Source: Thermomonas brevis (GTDB lineage: Bacteria > Pseudomonadota > Gammaproteobacteria > Xanthomonadales > Xanthomonadaceae). Taken from it: 64,000 nt of DNA. The first letter of the stretch is position 1. The number at the start of each line of letters is the position of its first letter. Positions 12,066 through 23,699 of this stretch are shown in pieces. Made by a program: the position numbers and the translations under genes. The DNA lies in contig NZ_CP060711.1 of NCBI RefSeq assembly GCF_014395425.1, positions 1,054,001-1,118,000 of the forward strand, read 5' to 3'. Below the pieces are notes generated by a model that was not told the origin of the DNA, made no database searches, and saw only the letters and a program-made list of their open reading frames with translations.

Positions 12066-12419
12066 ATGGCGACCGATCGCGACTTCATCGACTACGTGGC
12101 GGAACAACTCGCGCTGGGCGAGCGCCTGACCCACAAGAAGATGTTCGGCGAATACGCGCTGTACGTGGACGAGAAGGTGGTCGCCTTCGCCTGCGACAAC
12201 AGCCTGTTCGTCAAGCCGTCCGCGGCGGCGGCGGAACTCGCGCCCGACCTGCCGCAGCGCCCGCCCTATCCCGGCGCCAAGGACTATCCGGTCGCCGACG
12301 AATTGCTGGACGACGCCGACAATCTGCGCCGGCTGATCCTGGAAACCGCCGCCCTCATGCCCATGCCGAAACCGCGCGCGCCGCGCAAGCCGAAGGCCGC
12401 GCCGGCGCGACGCCGCTGA
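12066..12419 (+). CDS. TfoX N-terminal-domain protein
   Basis: 117 residues from ATG 12066 (GAGGAG at 12055-12060). The fold signature of the TfoX/Sxy N-terminal domain is present: DFIDYVAEQLALGERLTHKKMFGEYALYVDEKVVAFACDNSLFVK. The C-terminal TfoX domain is absent, and a proline/lysine/arginine-rich tail replaces it. Full-length TfoX activates competence genes in Haemophilus and Vibrio, but single-domain versions are widespread and of unknown function. It is the last gene of a three-gene run, convergent with murA. Confidence 0.8.
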   Translation: MATDRDFIDYVAEQLALGERLTHKKMFGEYALYVDEKVVAFACDNSLFVKPSAAAAELAPDLPQRPPYPGAKDYPVADELLDDADNLRRLILETAALMPMPKPRAPRKPKAAPARRR

Positions 12420-12431
12420 GAAGCGGCGCGA

Positions 12432-14973
<2,542 letters not shown>

Positions 14974-14974
<1 letters not shown>

Positions 14975-15519
14975 TGACGATGCCCGCCTTCCCCGCCGAC
15001 GTGCTCGAACGCGCCGCGCGCATCCGCCTGATCGGCTTCGACGTCGACGGCACCCTGACCGACGGCGGCCTGCAGTTCGACGGCGACGGCCGCGAGCACA
15101 AGCGCTTCCACGTGCAGGACGGGCTGGGTCTGGTGCTGCTGCGCCAGGCCGGCATCGAGGTCGCGCTGGTCAGCGCGCGCCACAGCGAGGTAACGCTGGC
15201 GCGCGGGCGCGAGCTGAAGGTCGCGCGCCTGCACATCGGCGAGCGCGGCAAGCTGGACTGCATGCGCCGGATCGCCGCGGAGATGGGCATCGGCATGGAC
15301 GAGGCTGCGTTCATGGGCGACGACCTGCCGGATCTCGCCACCCTGCGCGGCGTCGGCCTGGCGATCGCCCCGGCCAACGCGCATCCGTGGATCCTGCCGT
15401 CGGTGCACTGGACCACCCCGCACCGTGGTGGCGACGGCGCGGCGCGCGACGCCTGCGACCTGCTGCTGCACGCGCAGGGCCGCGTCGACGCCCTCCTCGA
15501 ACACGGCGAGCATCCGTGA
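14974..15519 (+). CDS. kdsC: 3-deoxy-D-manno-octulosonate-8-phosphate phosphatase
   Basis: 181 residues, HAD superfamily. The nucleophile motif FDVDGTLTDG gives D23 and D25; ALVSAR is motif II, and FMGDDLPDLATL carries the Mg2+ aspartates. It removes phosphate from KDO-8-phosphate, the step after KdsA. ATG 14974 is preferred over the GTG at 14971 because it overlaps the kdsD stop (TGATG). The short cap-less HAD architecture matches tetrameric KdsC. Its TGA overlaps the GTG of lptC. Confidence 0.96.
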
Positions 15520-16070
15520 ACTGGCGCCTGACCCTCACCGTGGTCCTGCTGCTGGGCGCGATCGCCAGCGGCTGGCAGGTCTGGCGGATGTCGCATCCGG
15601 GCGGGGACGACGTCCTGCGCACGCGCCCGGACTACGTGCTGCGCGACTACGAGATCACCTCGCTGGACAAGCAGGGCCGCGAGTCGTTCACCCTGCGCGG
15701 CCCGGTGCTGCAGCGCGATCCGGCCGACAAGACCATGACCCTCGCCACGCCCCGGTTCCAGGTGCCGGACCGCAGCGGCCGCTACTGGGACGTGCAGGCG
15801 CAGCAGGGCTTCGTCCCCGCCGACGGCAACCAGCTCGAACTGCGCGGGCAGGTCCGCGCCGACAGCCCGCCGGACGCGCCGCCGGCCACCCGCATCGAAA
15901 CCGACCGGCTGACCCTGGACATGCGCGCGAACCTCGCCCGGACCACCGAGGAAGTGACCGTCACCCGCCCCGGACTTACAATGCGCGGCTTGGGACTGGA
16001 GGCGGATTTCGACCGCCAGCAGGTTTCCCTCCTTTCGCAGGTGCACACCCGTTATGTTCCGTCCCACTGA
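15516..16070 (+). CDS. lptC: LPS export ABC transporter periplasmic protein LptC
   Basis: 184 residues from GTG 15516, which overlaps the kdsC stop. A single N-terminal helix (LTLTVVLLLGAIASGWQVW) anchors the protein in the inner membrane. The periplasmic part has the beta-jellyroll pattern of LptC, with repeats of the type DYEITSLDKQGRESFTLRGP and RIETDRLTLDMRANLARTTEEVTVTRP. It receives LPS from LptFG and passes it to LptA. Its 3' end overlaps the start of lptA by 17 bases. Confidence 0.93.
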   Translation: MNWRLTLTVVLLLGAIASGWQVWRMSHPGGDDVLRTRPDYVLRDYEITSLDKQGRESFTLRGPVLQRDPADKTMTLATPRFQVPDRSGRYWDVQAQQGFVPADGNQLELRGQVRADSPPDAPPATRIETDRLTLDMRANLARTTEEVTVTRPGLTMRGLGLEADFDRQQVSLLSQVHTRYVPSH

Positions 16071-16584
16071 CATCGCCGCCGGCACGCTGGCACTGGCACT
16101 CCTGGCCGCCTTCGGCAGCGCCGGCGCGCGCACCTCCGACCGCAGCCAGCCGATGGACATCGAGTCCGCCAGCGGCGTGTGCGAAACCGGCCAGAACGCC
16201 GTCTGCACCCTGACCGGCAAGGTGTCGATCACCCAGGGCACGCTGCGCATCCAGTCGGAGAAGGCGGTGGTCACCCAGGCGGGCGGCAACCCCAGCCGCG
16301 CCCAGCTCAGCGGCGGCGTCACCCTGCAGCAGGAAATGGACGACGGCGACCACATCGACGCGCGCTCGGCCAACGTCGACTACGACATGCGCAACGAGGT
16401 GATCGTGTTCACCGGCAACGTCAACATCGCCCAGCGGCGCGGCAACCTCAGCGGCGAGCGCGTGGTCTACAACCTCAAGACCGGGCAGATGGAAAGCGGC
16501 GGCAACGGCGGCCGGGTCAAGATGCGGATCCTGCCGAAGGACGCGCAGGGCGGCGGCCAGAGCGGCGGCAAGGGCTCGCCCTGA
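16054..16584 (+). CDS. lptA: LPS transport periplasmic protein LptA
   Basis: 176 residues with a signal peptide (hydrophobic core [10 protein letters not shown], probable cleavage near AGART). The mature OstA-like domain shows the jellyroll pattern: [36 protein letters not shown] and [35 protein letters not shown]. It forms the periplasmic bridge that carries LPS from LptC to LptD. The C-terminus is glycine-rich (GGGQSGGKG), which is unusual but harmless in this family. Its TGA overlaps the lptB ATG. Confidence 0.94.
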   Translation: MFRPTDIAAGTLALALLAAFGSAGARTSDRSQPMDIESASGVCETGQNAVCTLTGKVSITQGTLRIQSEKAVVTQAGGNPSRAQLSGGVTLQQEMDDGDHIDARSANVDYDMRNEVIVFTGNVNIAQRRGNLSGERVVYNLKTGQMESGGNGGRVKMRILPKDAQGGGQSGGKGSP

Positions 16585-17303
16585 TGCTGGTCGCCGAGGG
16601 GCTGCGCAAACGCTACCGCGCGCGCGAGGTCGTGCGCGACTTCGGGCTGACCCTGAAGCCCGGCGAAGTGGTCGGCCTGCTCGGCCCGAACGGCGCCGGC
16701 AAGACCACCTGCTTCTACATGATCGTGGGCCTGGTGCCCGCCGACGCCGGCCGCATCCTGCTGGACGGCAAGGACATCACCGACCAGCCGATGTACGCGC
16801 GCGCGCGCCTCGGCCTGGGCTACCTGCCGCAGGAGCCGTCGGTGTTCCGCAAGCTCAGCGTGGCCGACAACCTCCGGCTGGTGCTGGAGCTGCGTCCGGA
16901 TCTGGATGAGGACGGCCGCGAGCACGAATTGAACGCGCTGCTGGACGAACTGCAGATCGGTCACGTCACCGAGCAGCTCGGCGCCAGCCTGTCCGGCGGC
17001 GAGCGGCGGCGCGTGGAGATCGCCCGCGCGCTGGCCGGCAAACCGCGCATGATCCTGCTGGACGAGCCCTTCGCCGGCGTCGATCCGATTTCGGTGAACG
17101 AGATCCAGCGCATCGTCCGCCACCTCAAGCAGCGCGGCATCGGCGTGCTGATCACCGACCACAACGTGCGCGAAACGCTGGGCATCTGCGACCGCGCCTA
17201 CATCCTTGCCGAAGGCGGCGTGCTGGCGCAGGGTTCGCCCGCCGAGCTGCTGGAGAACCCGGACGTGCGCCGGGTCTACCTGGGCGACAGCTTCCGGCTG
17301 TAA
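16584..17303 (+). CDS. lptB: LPS export ABC transporter ATP-binding protein LptB
   Basis: 239 residues from ATG 16584. A complete ABC ATPase: Walker [11 protein letters not shown]-loop LPQEPSVF, signature LSGGERRR, Walker B MILLDEP, and H-loop ITDHNV. The FAGVDPISV stretch and short length are diagnostic of LptB. It powers LPS extraction by LptFG, which are encoded elsewhere. The gene closes the KDO/Lpt operon, and rpoN follows after 112 bases, as in many proteobacteria. Confidence 0.97.
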   Translation: MLVAEGLRKRYRAREVVRDFGLTLKPGEVVGLLGPNGAGKTTCFYMIVGLVPADAGRILLDGKDITDQPMYARARLGLGYLPQEPSVFRKLSVADNLRLVLELRPDLDEDGREHELNALLDELQIGHVTEQLGASLSGGERRRVEIARALAGKPRMILLDEPFAGVDPISVNEIQRIVRHLKQRGIGVLITDHNVRETLGICDRAYILAEGGVLAQGSPAELLENPDVRRVYLGDSFRL

Positions 17304-17415
17304 CGCGGCGTTCCTTGCGTCCCCCGCCCGCTGCCGGTGGCAGGCGGCATCGCGACGCCGGAAACAACGCGCTCCGAACATTCTTTTCGCATCGCGGGCG
17401 CTATGCTGCGGGCGA

Positions 17416-18822
17416 ATGAAGCAACGCCTGTCCGCCGCGACGCAGCAGCACCTGGTCCTGACCCCGCAACTGCGTCAGGCGATCCGCCTGCTCCAGCTGT
17501 CCGCGACCGAACTGGAAGCCGAGGTGGCCGAGGCGGTGGCCAACAACCCGCTGCTGGACTGGCAGGAAGCAGGCGCCGAACCCGCACCATCGCCGCAGGG
17601 CGAAGCGGACAACGGAACCGTCGCGGAAGCCGCGCCCGAGCCGGAACCGCCGTGGGAGCACGACGCCGAGCCGTGGCAGGAATCCCCCGGCGCGTACCAC
17701 GGCGACCACGGCGAGACCGACCATCCGAGCGCCGAGGAAACCCTGCAGGATCATCTGCTGTGGCAATTGCACCTGGGCCATTTCAGCCCGCGCGACACCC
17801 GCATCGGCATCGCCCTGATCGACGCCATCGACGACGACGGCTACCTGCGCGAGGACCTCGCCGCGCTGGCCGCCAGCCTGCGCCCCGACCTCGAGACGAC
17901 GCCGGACGAGATGCTGCCGGTGCTGCACCGCATCCAGCAGTTCGATCCGATCGGCGTGGGTGCGTGCGACCTGGGCGAATGCCTGCGCCTGCAGCTGCGC
18001 GCCTTGCCGGAGGACACGCCGGGCCGGGAAGCCGCCTTCGCGATCGCGGCGGGGCCGTTGCAGCAGCTGCCGAAGATCGGCATCGGCGGTGTCTGCACGG
18101 CGCTCGGCTGCGCCGCGCCCGAGGCGGAAACCGCGGTGCAGCTGCTGCGCACGCTGGACCCGCGCCCCGGCGCCCAGCACGGCGCGCTGCCCGCCGGCAC
18201 CTACGTCAGCCCCGACTGCGTGATCTGGCGTCAACACGGCCTGTGGCGGGCGGCGCTGGCGGCCGGCGCGCTGCCGCGCGTCGCCATCCAGCGCGACTAC
18301 CAGCAGATGATCCGCCACGCCAGCGCGGACGATGCCGACTACCTGCGCGGCCACCTGCAGGAAGCCCGCTGGCTGCTGAAGGGGCTGGAATCGCGCGCCG
18401 ACACCCTGCTCCGGGTGGTGCGCTGCTTGGTGCGCGAGCAGGCCGCGTTCCTGGAGTTCGGCCCGCAGGCGCTGCGCCCGCTGACCCTGCGCAGCGTGGC
18501 GGCGGAGCTGGGCCTGCACGAGTCCACCGTGTCGCGCGTGATCGCCCGCAAATACGTGCGCACCCCGCGCGGCACCATGCCGCTGCGCGACTTCTTCGCT
18601 TCCGGCATCGACACCTTTGATGGCGGCAGCGCGTCCAGCACCGCCATCCAGGACCGCATCCGCCAGCTGGTGGCCGGCGAGAACCCGCGCAAGCCCTTGT
18701 CGGATGCGCGGCTTGCCGATACGTTGAAGGTGGAAGGCGTGCCGGTGGCGAGGCGGACGGTGGCGAAATACCGCGAAGCCCTGCAGATCCCGGCGTCGCA
18801 CGAACGCGTGCGCATCGGCTGA
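17416..18822 (+). CDS. rpoN: RNA polymerase sigma-54 factor
   Basis: 468 residues from ATG 17416. Region I is the usual glutamine/leucine-rich activator-interaction segment (MKQRLSAATQQHLVLTPQLRQAIRLLQLS). An acidic region II, rich in E and P, spans about residues 55-105. The core-binding domain is followed by the helix-turn-helix (LRSVAAELGLHESTVSRVIARKYVRTPRG) and the RpoN box ARRTVAKYREAL near the end. In this family the factor serves promoters of the -24/-12 type, often flagellar, pilus and nitrogen genes. Downstream hpf, hprK and PTS genes form the standard rpoN cluster. Confidence 0.97.
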   Translation: MKQRLSAATQQHLVLTPQLRQAIRLLQLSATELEAEVAEAVANNPLLDWQEAGAEPAPSPQGEADNGTVAEAAPEPEPPWEHDAEPWQESPGAYHGDHGETDHPSAEETLQDHLLWQLHLGHFSPRDTRIGIALIDAIDDDGYLREDLAALAASLRPDLETTPDEMLPVLHRIQQFDPIGVGACDLGECLRLQLRALPEDTPGREAAFAIAAGPLQQLPKIGIGGVCTALGCAAPEAETAVQLLRTLDPRPGAQHGALPAGTYVSPDCVIWRQHGLWRAALAAGALPRVAIQRDYQQMIRHASADDADYLRGHLQEARWLLKGLESRADTLLRVVRCLVREQAAFLEFGPQALRPLTLRSVAAELGLHESTVSRVIARKYVRTPRGTMPLRDFFASGIDTFDGGSASSTAIQDRIRQLVAGENPRKPLSDARLADTLKVEGVPVARRTVAKYREALQIPASHERVRIG

Positions 18823-18882
18823 GCCGGTGCGCGCCCCCGCCGCGGGCACCCCGTCCGCGGCCCATTGCAGAAGGAGGTCAAG

Positions 18883-19209
18883 ATGCAGATCGAAACCTAC
18901 GGCCAGCAGATGGAGGTCACGCCCGCCCTGCGCAGCTACGTGGAAAACCGCTGCGAGCGCCTCGGCCGGCACTTCGAGGGCGACTGCGCGATCCGCGTCC
19001 AGCTCGGGCTGGAAAAGCCCGCGCACAAGGCCGAAGCCACGGCCACGCTGGCCGGCCGCACCCTGCACGCGGACGCCTCCGGCGCGGACATGTACGCGGC
19101 CATCGACCTGCTGGTGGACAAGCTCGACCGCCTGCTGGTGAAGCACAAGGAAAAGCAGATGGAGCAGCGCCGCAGCGAAGGCCTGGCCAAGAGCAGCGCC
19201 TTCGATTGA
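18883..19209 (+). CDS. hpf: Ribosome hibernation promoting factor, short form
   Basis: 108 residues. ATG 18883 is chosen because AAGGAGG lies 6-12 bases upstream; a TTG at 18865 is in frame but lacks a site. The S30AE/HPF domain (MQIETYGQQMEVTPALRSYVENRCERLGRHFEG...MYAAIDLLVDKLDRLLVKHKEKQ) occupies nearly the whole chain, so this is the short HPF that forms 100S dimers with RMF rather than the long form. A location directly after rpoN is conserved in proteobacteria. Confidence 0.95.
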   Translation: MQIETYGQQMEVTPALRSYVENRCERLGRHFEGDCAIRVQLGLEKPAHKAEATATLAGRTLHADASGADMYAAIDLLVDKLDRLLVKHKEKQMEQRRSEGLAKSSAFD

Positions 19210-19248
19210 AAGTCTCCCGATGACATTCCTCCAACCGGTCGCCGCCCC

Positions 19249-20205
19249 GTGAGCGCGGCCCGCATCACCGCCGCCGAACTGTTCGCCAACCAGCAGGAAC
19301 GGCTGGCGCTGCGCTGGCTGGCCGGGCAGGAATCCGGCGGCCAGCGCGTGCTGGAAGCGGTGGACACGGTGGCCCGCCGGCCTTCGCTGGCGGGCTACCT
19401 CAACGCCATCTATCCCAATCGCGTGCAGATCCTCGGCACCGAGGAACTGGAATGGCTGGACGGGCTGGACGCCCGCCAGCGCTGGGAGACCATCCACAAG
19501 ATCATCGACTTCCGCCCGCTGGCGCTGGTCATCAGCAAGAACCAGTCCTGCCCGGAAGACCTGCGCATCGCCGCCGAGGAATCCGACACGCCGCTGTGGG
19601 TGTCGCCGCGCCGCGGCCACGAACTGCTCAACCACCTCCAGTACATGCTGGCGCGCACGCTGGCGCCGCGGGTCACGCTGCACGGCGTGTTCATGGAGAT
19701 CTATTCGATCGGGGTGCTGATCACCGGCGAATCCGGCTCCGGCAAGAGCGAACTGGCGCTGGAGCTGGTGACCCGCGGCCACCGGCTGGTCGCCGACGAC
19801 GCGCCGGAGTTCACCCAGATCGCGCCCGACGTGCTCGACGGCGCCTGCCCCGAACTGCTGCAGGACATGCTGGAGCTGCGCGGCCTCGGCGTGCTCAACA
19901 TCCGGCAGATGTTCGGCGACACCGCGGTCAAGCGGAACAAGTACCTGCGCCTGATCGTGCACCTCAGCCGGCCGTCGCTGGAACCCAGCCCGAGCGGGAT
20001 GGAGCGGCTGACCGGCGACCTCGGCATCCGCCGCGTACTCGACCTCGACGTGCCGATGATCACCATCCCGGTGATGGCCGGCCGCAACCTGGCCGTGCTC
20101 ACCGAGGCCGCCACCCGCATGCACATCCTGCGCAGCAAGGGCATCGACCCGGCCGCCGCGTTCATGGCCCGCCACAGCCACTTCCTGGAGCACGCCGCGC
20201 AATGA
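19249..20205 (+). CDS. hprK: HPr kinase/phosphorylase
   Basis: 318 residues from GTG 19249. The N-terminal domain (about 1-130) is followed by the kinase core with Walker [10 protein letters not shown] (about residues 159-167), the LVADDAPEF motif and the HPrK signature region [21 protein letters not shown]. The enzyme phosphorylates Ser46 of HPr and reverses the reaction, linking carbon status to regulation. Its target HPr, with Ser46 present, is encoded 1.4 kb downstream. The TGA overlaps the rapZ ATG. Confidence 0.96.
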   Translation: MSAARITAAELFANQQERLALRWLAGQESGGQRVLEAVDTVARRPSLAGYLNAIYPNRVQILGTEELEWLDGLDARQRWETIHKIIDFRPLALVISKNQSCPEDLRIAAEESDTPLWVSPRRGHELLNHLQYMLARTLAPRVTLHGVFMEIYSIGVLITGESGSGKSELALELVTRGHRLVADDAPEFTQIAPDVLDGACPELLQDMLELRGLGVLNIRQMFGDTAVKRNKYLRLIVHLSRPSLEPSPSGMERLTGDLGIRRVLDLDVPMITIPVMAGRNLAVLTEAATRMHILRSKGIDPAAAFMARHSHFLEHAAQ

Positions 20206-21071
20206 GCACCGGGGACACGCCGACCATGCTGATCGTCAGCGGCATGTCCGGCTCGGGCAAGTCGGGCGCGCTGCACACGCTGGAGGACCTCGGCTACTAC
20301 TGCGTGGACAACCTGCCGGCAGAGCTGCTGCCGGAGTTCGTGCGCATGCTGCAGGCCAGCGAATCGGCACCGTCGAAGGTCGCGGTGGTCATCGACGCGC
20401 GCAGCCTCGGCGATCTGGCGGAAGTGCCGACCGCGCTGTCGCAGGTCGGCGCGCTCGGCGCCAATCCGCGCCTGCTGTACCTGGAAGCGCGCGACGACGT
20501 GATTCTGCGCCGCTACGCCGACACCCGCCGCCGGCATCCGCTCAGCCATCTCGGGCTGGTGCTGGCCGACGCGATCTCGCTGGACCGGCAGGCGCTCAAG
20601 CCGCTGCGGCAGATCGCCGACATCCGCATCGACACCAGCGAACTCAACGTCCACCAGATGCGCCGGCGCGTGCTGGAGGAATTCGGCCTGTCCGGCACCG
20701 GGCTGTCGCTGCTGTTCCAGTCCTTCGCCTATCGCCACGGCGTGCCGCCCGACGCCGACTTCGTGTTCGACGCGCGGGTGCTGCCCAACCCGCACTGGGA
20801 TGCGCGCCTGCGGCCGCTGTCCGGGCGCGACGCCGAGGTGCGCGAACACCTCGACGCGGAACCCGACGTGGTCGCCTACGTCGCCCAGGTGCAGGGCTTC
20901 CTCGACACCTGGCTGCCCAGGCTGCGCTCGGAAACCCGCAGCTACGTCACCGTCGCCTTCGGCTGCAGCGGCGGCCGCCACCGCTCGGTGTACCTGGCCG
21001 AACGGCTGGCCCGGCACTGCCGCGACACCGGCTGGGCGGAAGTGGCCGTGCACCACCGCGAGCTGGACTGA
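20202..21071 (+). CDS. rapZ: RNase adapter protein RapZ
   Basis: 289 residues from ATG 20202, overlapping the hprK stop. The P-loop GMSGSGKS (residues 14-21) opens the NTPase-like N-terminal domain, and [11 protein letters not shown] is characteristic. The C-terminal domain contains [26 protein letters not shown] and [20 protein letters not shown], hallmarks of RapZ. In E. coli it binds GlcN6P and delivers sRNA GlmZ to RNase E, so a role in cell-wall precursor control is expected but not proven here. Confidence 0.95.
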   Translation: MSTGDTPTMLIVSGMSGSGKSGALHTLEDLGYYCVDNLPAELLPEFVRMLQASESAPSKVAVVIDARSLGDLAEVPTALSQVGALGANPRLLYLEARDDVILRRYADTRRRHPLSHLGLVLADAISLDRQALKPLRQIADIRIDTSELNVHQMRRRVLEEFGLSGTGLSLLFQSFAYRHGVPPDADFVFDARVLPNPHWDARLRPLSGRDAEVREHLDAEPDVVAYVAQVQGFLDTWLPRLRSETRSYVTVAFGCSGGRHRSVYLAERLARHCRDTGWAEVAVHHRELD

Positions 21072-21076
21072 TCTGG

Positions 21077-21119
21077 CCCCCTCCCCCTGCGCTGCGCGCA
21101 AGGGGAGATTGGGAGGGGG
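21077..21119 (+). repeat. Inverted repeat between rapZ and the EIIA gene
   Basis: Perfect 9-bp arms (ccccctccc at 21077-21085 and gggaggggg at 21111-21119) enclose a GC-rich centre that can pair further (gcgctgcgcgc). There is no run of T residues, so a classical terminator is unlikely. It looks like a dispersed intergenic palindrome of the type common in this bacterial group. Confidence 0.6.
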
Positions 21120-21215
21120 TGCGTTTGCTCTGGCGCTCGTTCGCCCCTCCCCTGCTGCGCAAGGAAGGAAGCAAAACGCTTTCGCGGCGTCGCCCGCGTC
21201 TGCTAATTTTGCGCA

Positions 21216-21608
21216 ATGTCCGTCGGCATCCTCCTCGTCACCCATGAAGGCTTCGGCAGCGCGCTGCTGGCGGTCGCCACGCGCCTGCTGCGCAACCTGC
21301 CGCTTTCTTGCGAGGCGTTCGAGGTGCCGTTCGACGGCGACCCGGACGCGCTGCTGCCGCAGGCCAGCGCCGCGATGCGCCGGGTCGACGGTGGCCACGG
21401 CGTGCTGGTGCTGACCGACCTGTACGGCGCCACCCCCGCCAATATCGCCGCGCGGCTGGCGCGGATCGGCACGCCGGTGCGGCGCGTCTCCGCGCTCAGC
21501 CTGCCGATGCTGCTGCGGGTGATGAACTACGCGGAACTGGATCTGGACGATCTGCCGGCGGTCGCCGCCGCCGGTGCGCGCAACGGAGCGATCATCGATG
21601 ACGCCTGA
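21216..21608 (+). CDS. PTS system mannose-type EIIA component
   Basis: 130 residues from ATG 21216. The family's phosphorylated histidine is in the N-terminal strand LLVTHEGFG (about H10), and LTDLYGATPANIAARL is the conserved second motif of mannose-class EIIA domains. No EIIB or EIIC gene follows, so the phosphate relay HPr to EIIA probably ends in regulation rather than sugar uptake, as proposed for similar rpoN-linked clusters. It is followed after 36 bases by the HPr gene. Confidence 0.92.
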   Translation: MSVGILLVTHEGFGSALLAVATRLLRNLPLSCEAFEVPFDGDPDALLPQASAAMRRVDGGHGVLVLTDLYGATPANIAARLARIGTPVRRVSALSLPMLLRVMNYAELDLDDLPAVAAAGARNGAIIDDA

Positions 21609-21644
21609 CCACCCCACCACCACGAACGCATCGGGAGACGGCGC

Positions 21645-21914
21645 GTGATCCGGCGCGAACTCACCATCACCAACCGCCTCGGCCTGCACGCGCGCGCCAC
21701 CGCCAAGCTGGTGCAGCTGCTGTCCGGCTTCCGCTGCCAGGCCACGCTGGAGGCGCGCGGGCGCGAGGTCAACGCCAAGAGCATCATGGGCGTGATGCTG
21801 CTGGCCGCCGGTCCCGGCGCCGAGGTGGTGCTGCGCGTCGACGGCGAGGACGAGCAGGCCGCCGCCGAGGCCGTGGCCGCGCTGTTCGAACGCCGCTTCG
21901 ACGAGGACGGCTGA
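21645..21914 (+). CDS. ptsH: Phosphocarrier protein HPr
   Basis: 89 residues from GTG 21645. Histidine 15 lies in RLGLHARAT and is the site phosphorylated by enzyme I. Serine 46 lies in NAKSIMGVMLLAA and is the HprK target, so the copy keeps both regulatory sites. Length and fold match the standard HPr. The stop overlaps the ptsI ATG by one base, giving tight coupling of HPr and enzyme I. Confidence 0.96.
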   Translation: MIRRELTITNRLGLHARATAKLVQLLSGFRCQATLEARGREVNAKSIMGVMLLAAGPGAEVVLRVDGEDEQAAAEAVAALFERRFDEDG

Positions 21915-23641
21915 TGCGCCAGCTCCTGTCCGGCAATGCCGCCGCGCGCGGCAGCGCGCTTGGACGGGCCCGCGTGCGCCTGCCGCACGCGCTGGACATC
22001 GAGGAAGCGCGGATCGGCGCGGAGGACGTCGAGGCCGAACTGGCCCGCTTCCACGAAGCCGTGGACACCGTGCGCGCGGAAATGCGCGAGCTGCGCGAGC
22101 GCCTGCACGGCGCGCTGGCGCACGAAATCGGCGAATTCCTCGACCTCCACGCGCTGCTGCTGGACGACCCCGAGCTGCTGTCCGGCATCGACGCGCTGGT
22201 CCGCACCGGCCTGTATACGGCCGACTATGCCCTGCGCCTGCAGCGCAACCGCATCGCCGCCGTGTTCGAAGGCATGGACGATGCCTACCTGCGCAGCCGC
22301 ATCGACGACATCGACCAGGTGATCGGCCGCCTGCATGCCGCCCTGCACAGCCACAAGGCCGCATTGCAGGGCGTGTCCGGCGAGATCCTGGTCACCGACA
22401 GCGTCGCGCCCGCCGAACTGGCGCAGCTGCAGGCGCAGGGCGTGGTCGGGGTGATCACCGCCGGCGGCAGCCCGCTCTCGCACAGCGCGATCCTCGCCCG
22501 CAGCCTGCACCTGCCCCTGGTGGTCGGCGCGGCGCAGGCGCTGCTGAAGGTCAACGACGGCGACGTGCTGGCGATCGACGGCGGCACCGGCCTGGTGGTG
22601 CTGGAGCCGGACGCCGCCGACCTGCGCGAACACCACCAGCGCGTCGCGGTGGCGCGCCGCGAGCAGCGCCAGCTCAACCGCCTGCGGCGCGAACCGACCC
22701 GCACTCTCGACGGCACCGACGTCAAGCTGTGGGCGAACGCGGAATCGCGCGACGACGTGACCGAGGCGCACGCGCTGGGCGCGGCCGGCGTCGGCCTGTA
22801 CCGCACCGAGTTCCTGTTCCTGGGCAGCAGCGAGCTGCCGGACGAGGACACCCAGTTCCACGCCTACCGCGACGCGGTGCTGGCGATGACCGGGCGCACC
22901 GTCACCATCCGCACCCTCGACCTCGGCGCGGACAAGGCCGACAAGACCGGGCTGGCGCTGCGCGACGAACCCAATCCGGCGCTCGGCCTACGCGGCGTGC
23001 GCCTGTCGCTGGCCCGCGACGGCCTGCTGCGCACCCAGCTGCGCGCCATCGCCCGCGCCTCCGGCTATGGCCCGGTGCGCGTGCTGGTGCCGATGGTCAG
23101 CGGCGGCGAGGAGATGCGCGCCGTCCGCACCGCACTGGACGAGGTGCTGCGCGAGCTGCGCGCGGAAGGCCGCGAGACCGCCGCGCAGCTGCCGCTGGGC
23201 GCGATGATCGAAGTGCCCTCGGCGGCGCTGGCGCTGCCGTCCTTCATCGGCATCTGCGATTTCCTGTCGGTCGGCACCAACGACCTGGTGCAATACCTGC
23301 TCGCCGCCGACCGCACCAACGAGGCGCTGGGCGGCCTGTATTCGCCGCTGCACCCGGCGGTGCTGCGCGTGCTGCGCGACGTGGTGCGGATCGGCCAGCG
23401 CCGCGGCCGGCCGGTCACCGTCTGCGGCGAGATCGCCGCCGATCCGGCCTTCACCCCGCTGCTGCTGGCGCTGGGGCTGACCGAACTGAGCCTGCATCCG
23501 GCCACGCTGCTGGAAGTGCGCCGCACGATCCGCGCCAGCGACCTCGAACGCCTGCGCGCCTCCGCGCCCGCCCTGCTGCGCGCGCGCAACCGCGCCGGCA
23601 TCGAAGCCTGGTTGACGGCCCAGGCATCACGCACGCATTGA
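21914..23641 (+). CDS. ptsI: Phosphoenolpyruvate-protein phosphotransferase (enzyme I)
   Basis: 575 residues, the normal enzyme I length. The swivelling domain carries the active histidine in AGGSPLSHSAILARSLHLPLVVG. The C-terminal TIM barrel has GLYRTEFLF, the PEP-binding IRTLDLGADK segment, and DFLSVGTNDLVQYLLAADRTN. It takes phosphate from PEP and gives it to HPr. Together with hprK, EIIA and ptsH it forms an incomplete, apparently regulatory PTS branch, since no sugar permease is encoded nearby. Confidence 0.96.
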   Translation: MRQLLSGNAAARGSALGRARVRLPHALDIEEARIGAEDVEAELARFHEAVDTVRAEMRELRERLHGALAHEIGEFLDLHALLLDDPELLSGIDALVRTGLYTADYALRLQRNRIAAVFEGMDDAYLRSRIDDIDQVIGRLHAALHSHKAALQGVSGEILVTDSVAPAELAQLQAQGVVGVITAGGSPLSHSAILARSLHLPLVVGAAQALLKVNDGDVLAIDGGTGLVVLEPDAADLREHHQRVAVARREQRQLNRLRREPTRTLDGTDVKLWANAESRDDVTEAHALGAAGVGLYRTEFLFLGSSELPDEDTQFHAYRDAVLAMTGRTVTIRTLDLGADKADKTGLALRDEPNPALGLRGVRLSLARDGLLRTQLRAIARASGYGPVRVLVPMVSGGEEMRAVRTALDEVLRELRAEGRETAAQLPLGAMIEVPSAALALPSFIGICDFLSVGTNDLVQYLLAADRTNEALGGLYSPLHPAVLRVLRDVVRIGQRRGRPVTVCGEIAADPAFTPLLLALGLTELSLHPATLLEVRRTIRASDLERLRASAPALLRARNRAGIEAWLTAQASRTH

Positions 23642-23699
23642 GCGCACGGCGCACGGCGGTTTCTGCCACACTGGGGCCACACCATACCTGCACCGCACG

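Noticed and set aside
17401..20202. Very long minus-strand frame (933 codons) opposite rpoN, hpf and hprK
   Set aside because: Typical high-GC shadow; residue composition (H, Q, R, V, A, G) matches no protein, and the plus-strand genes are certain.
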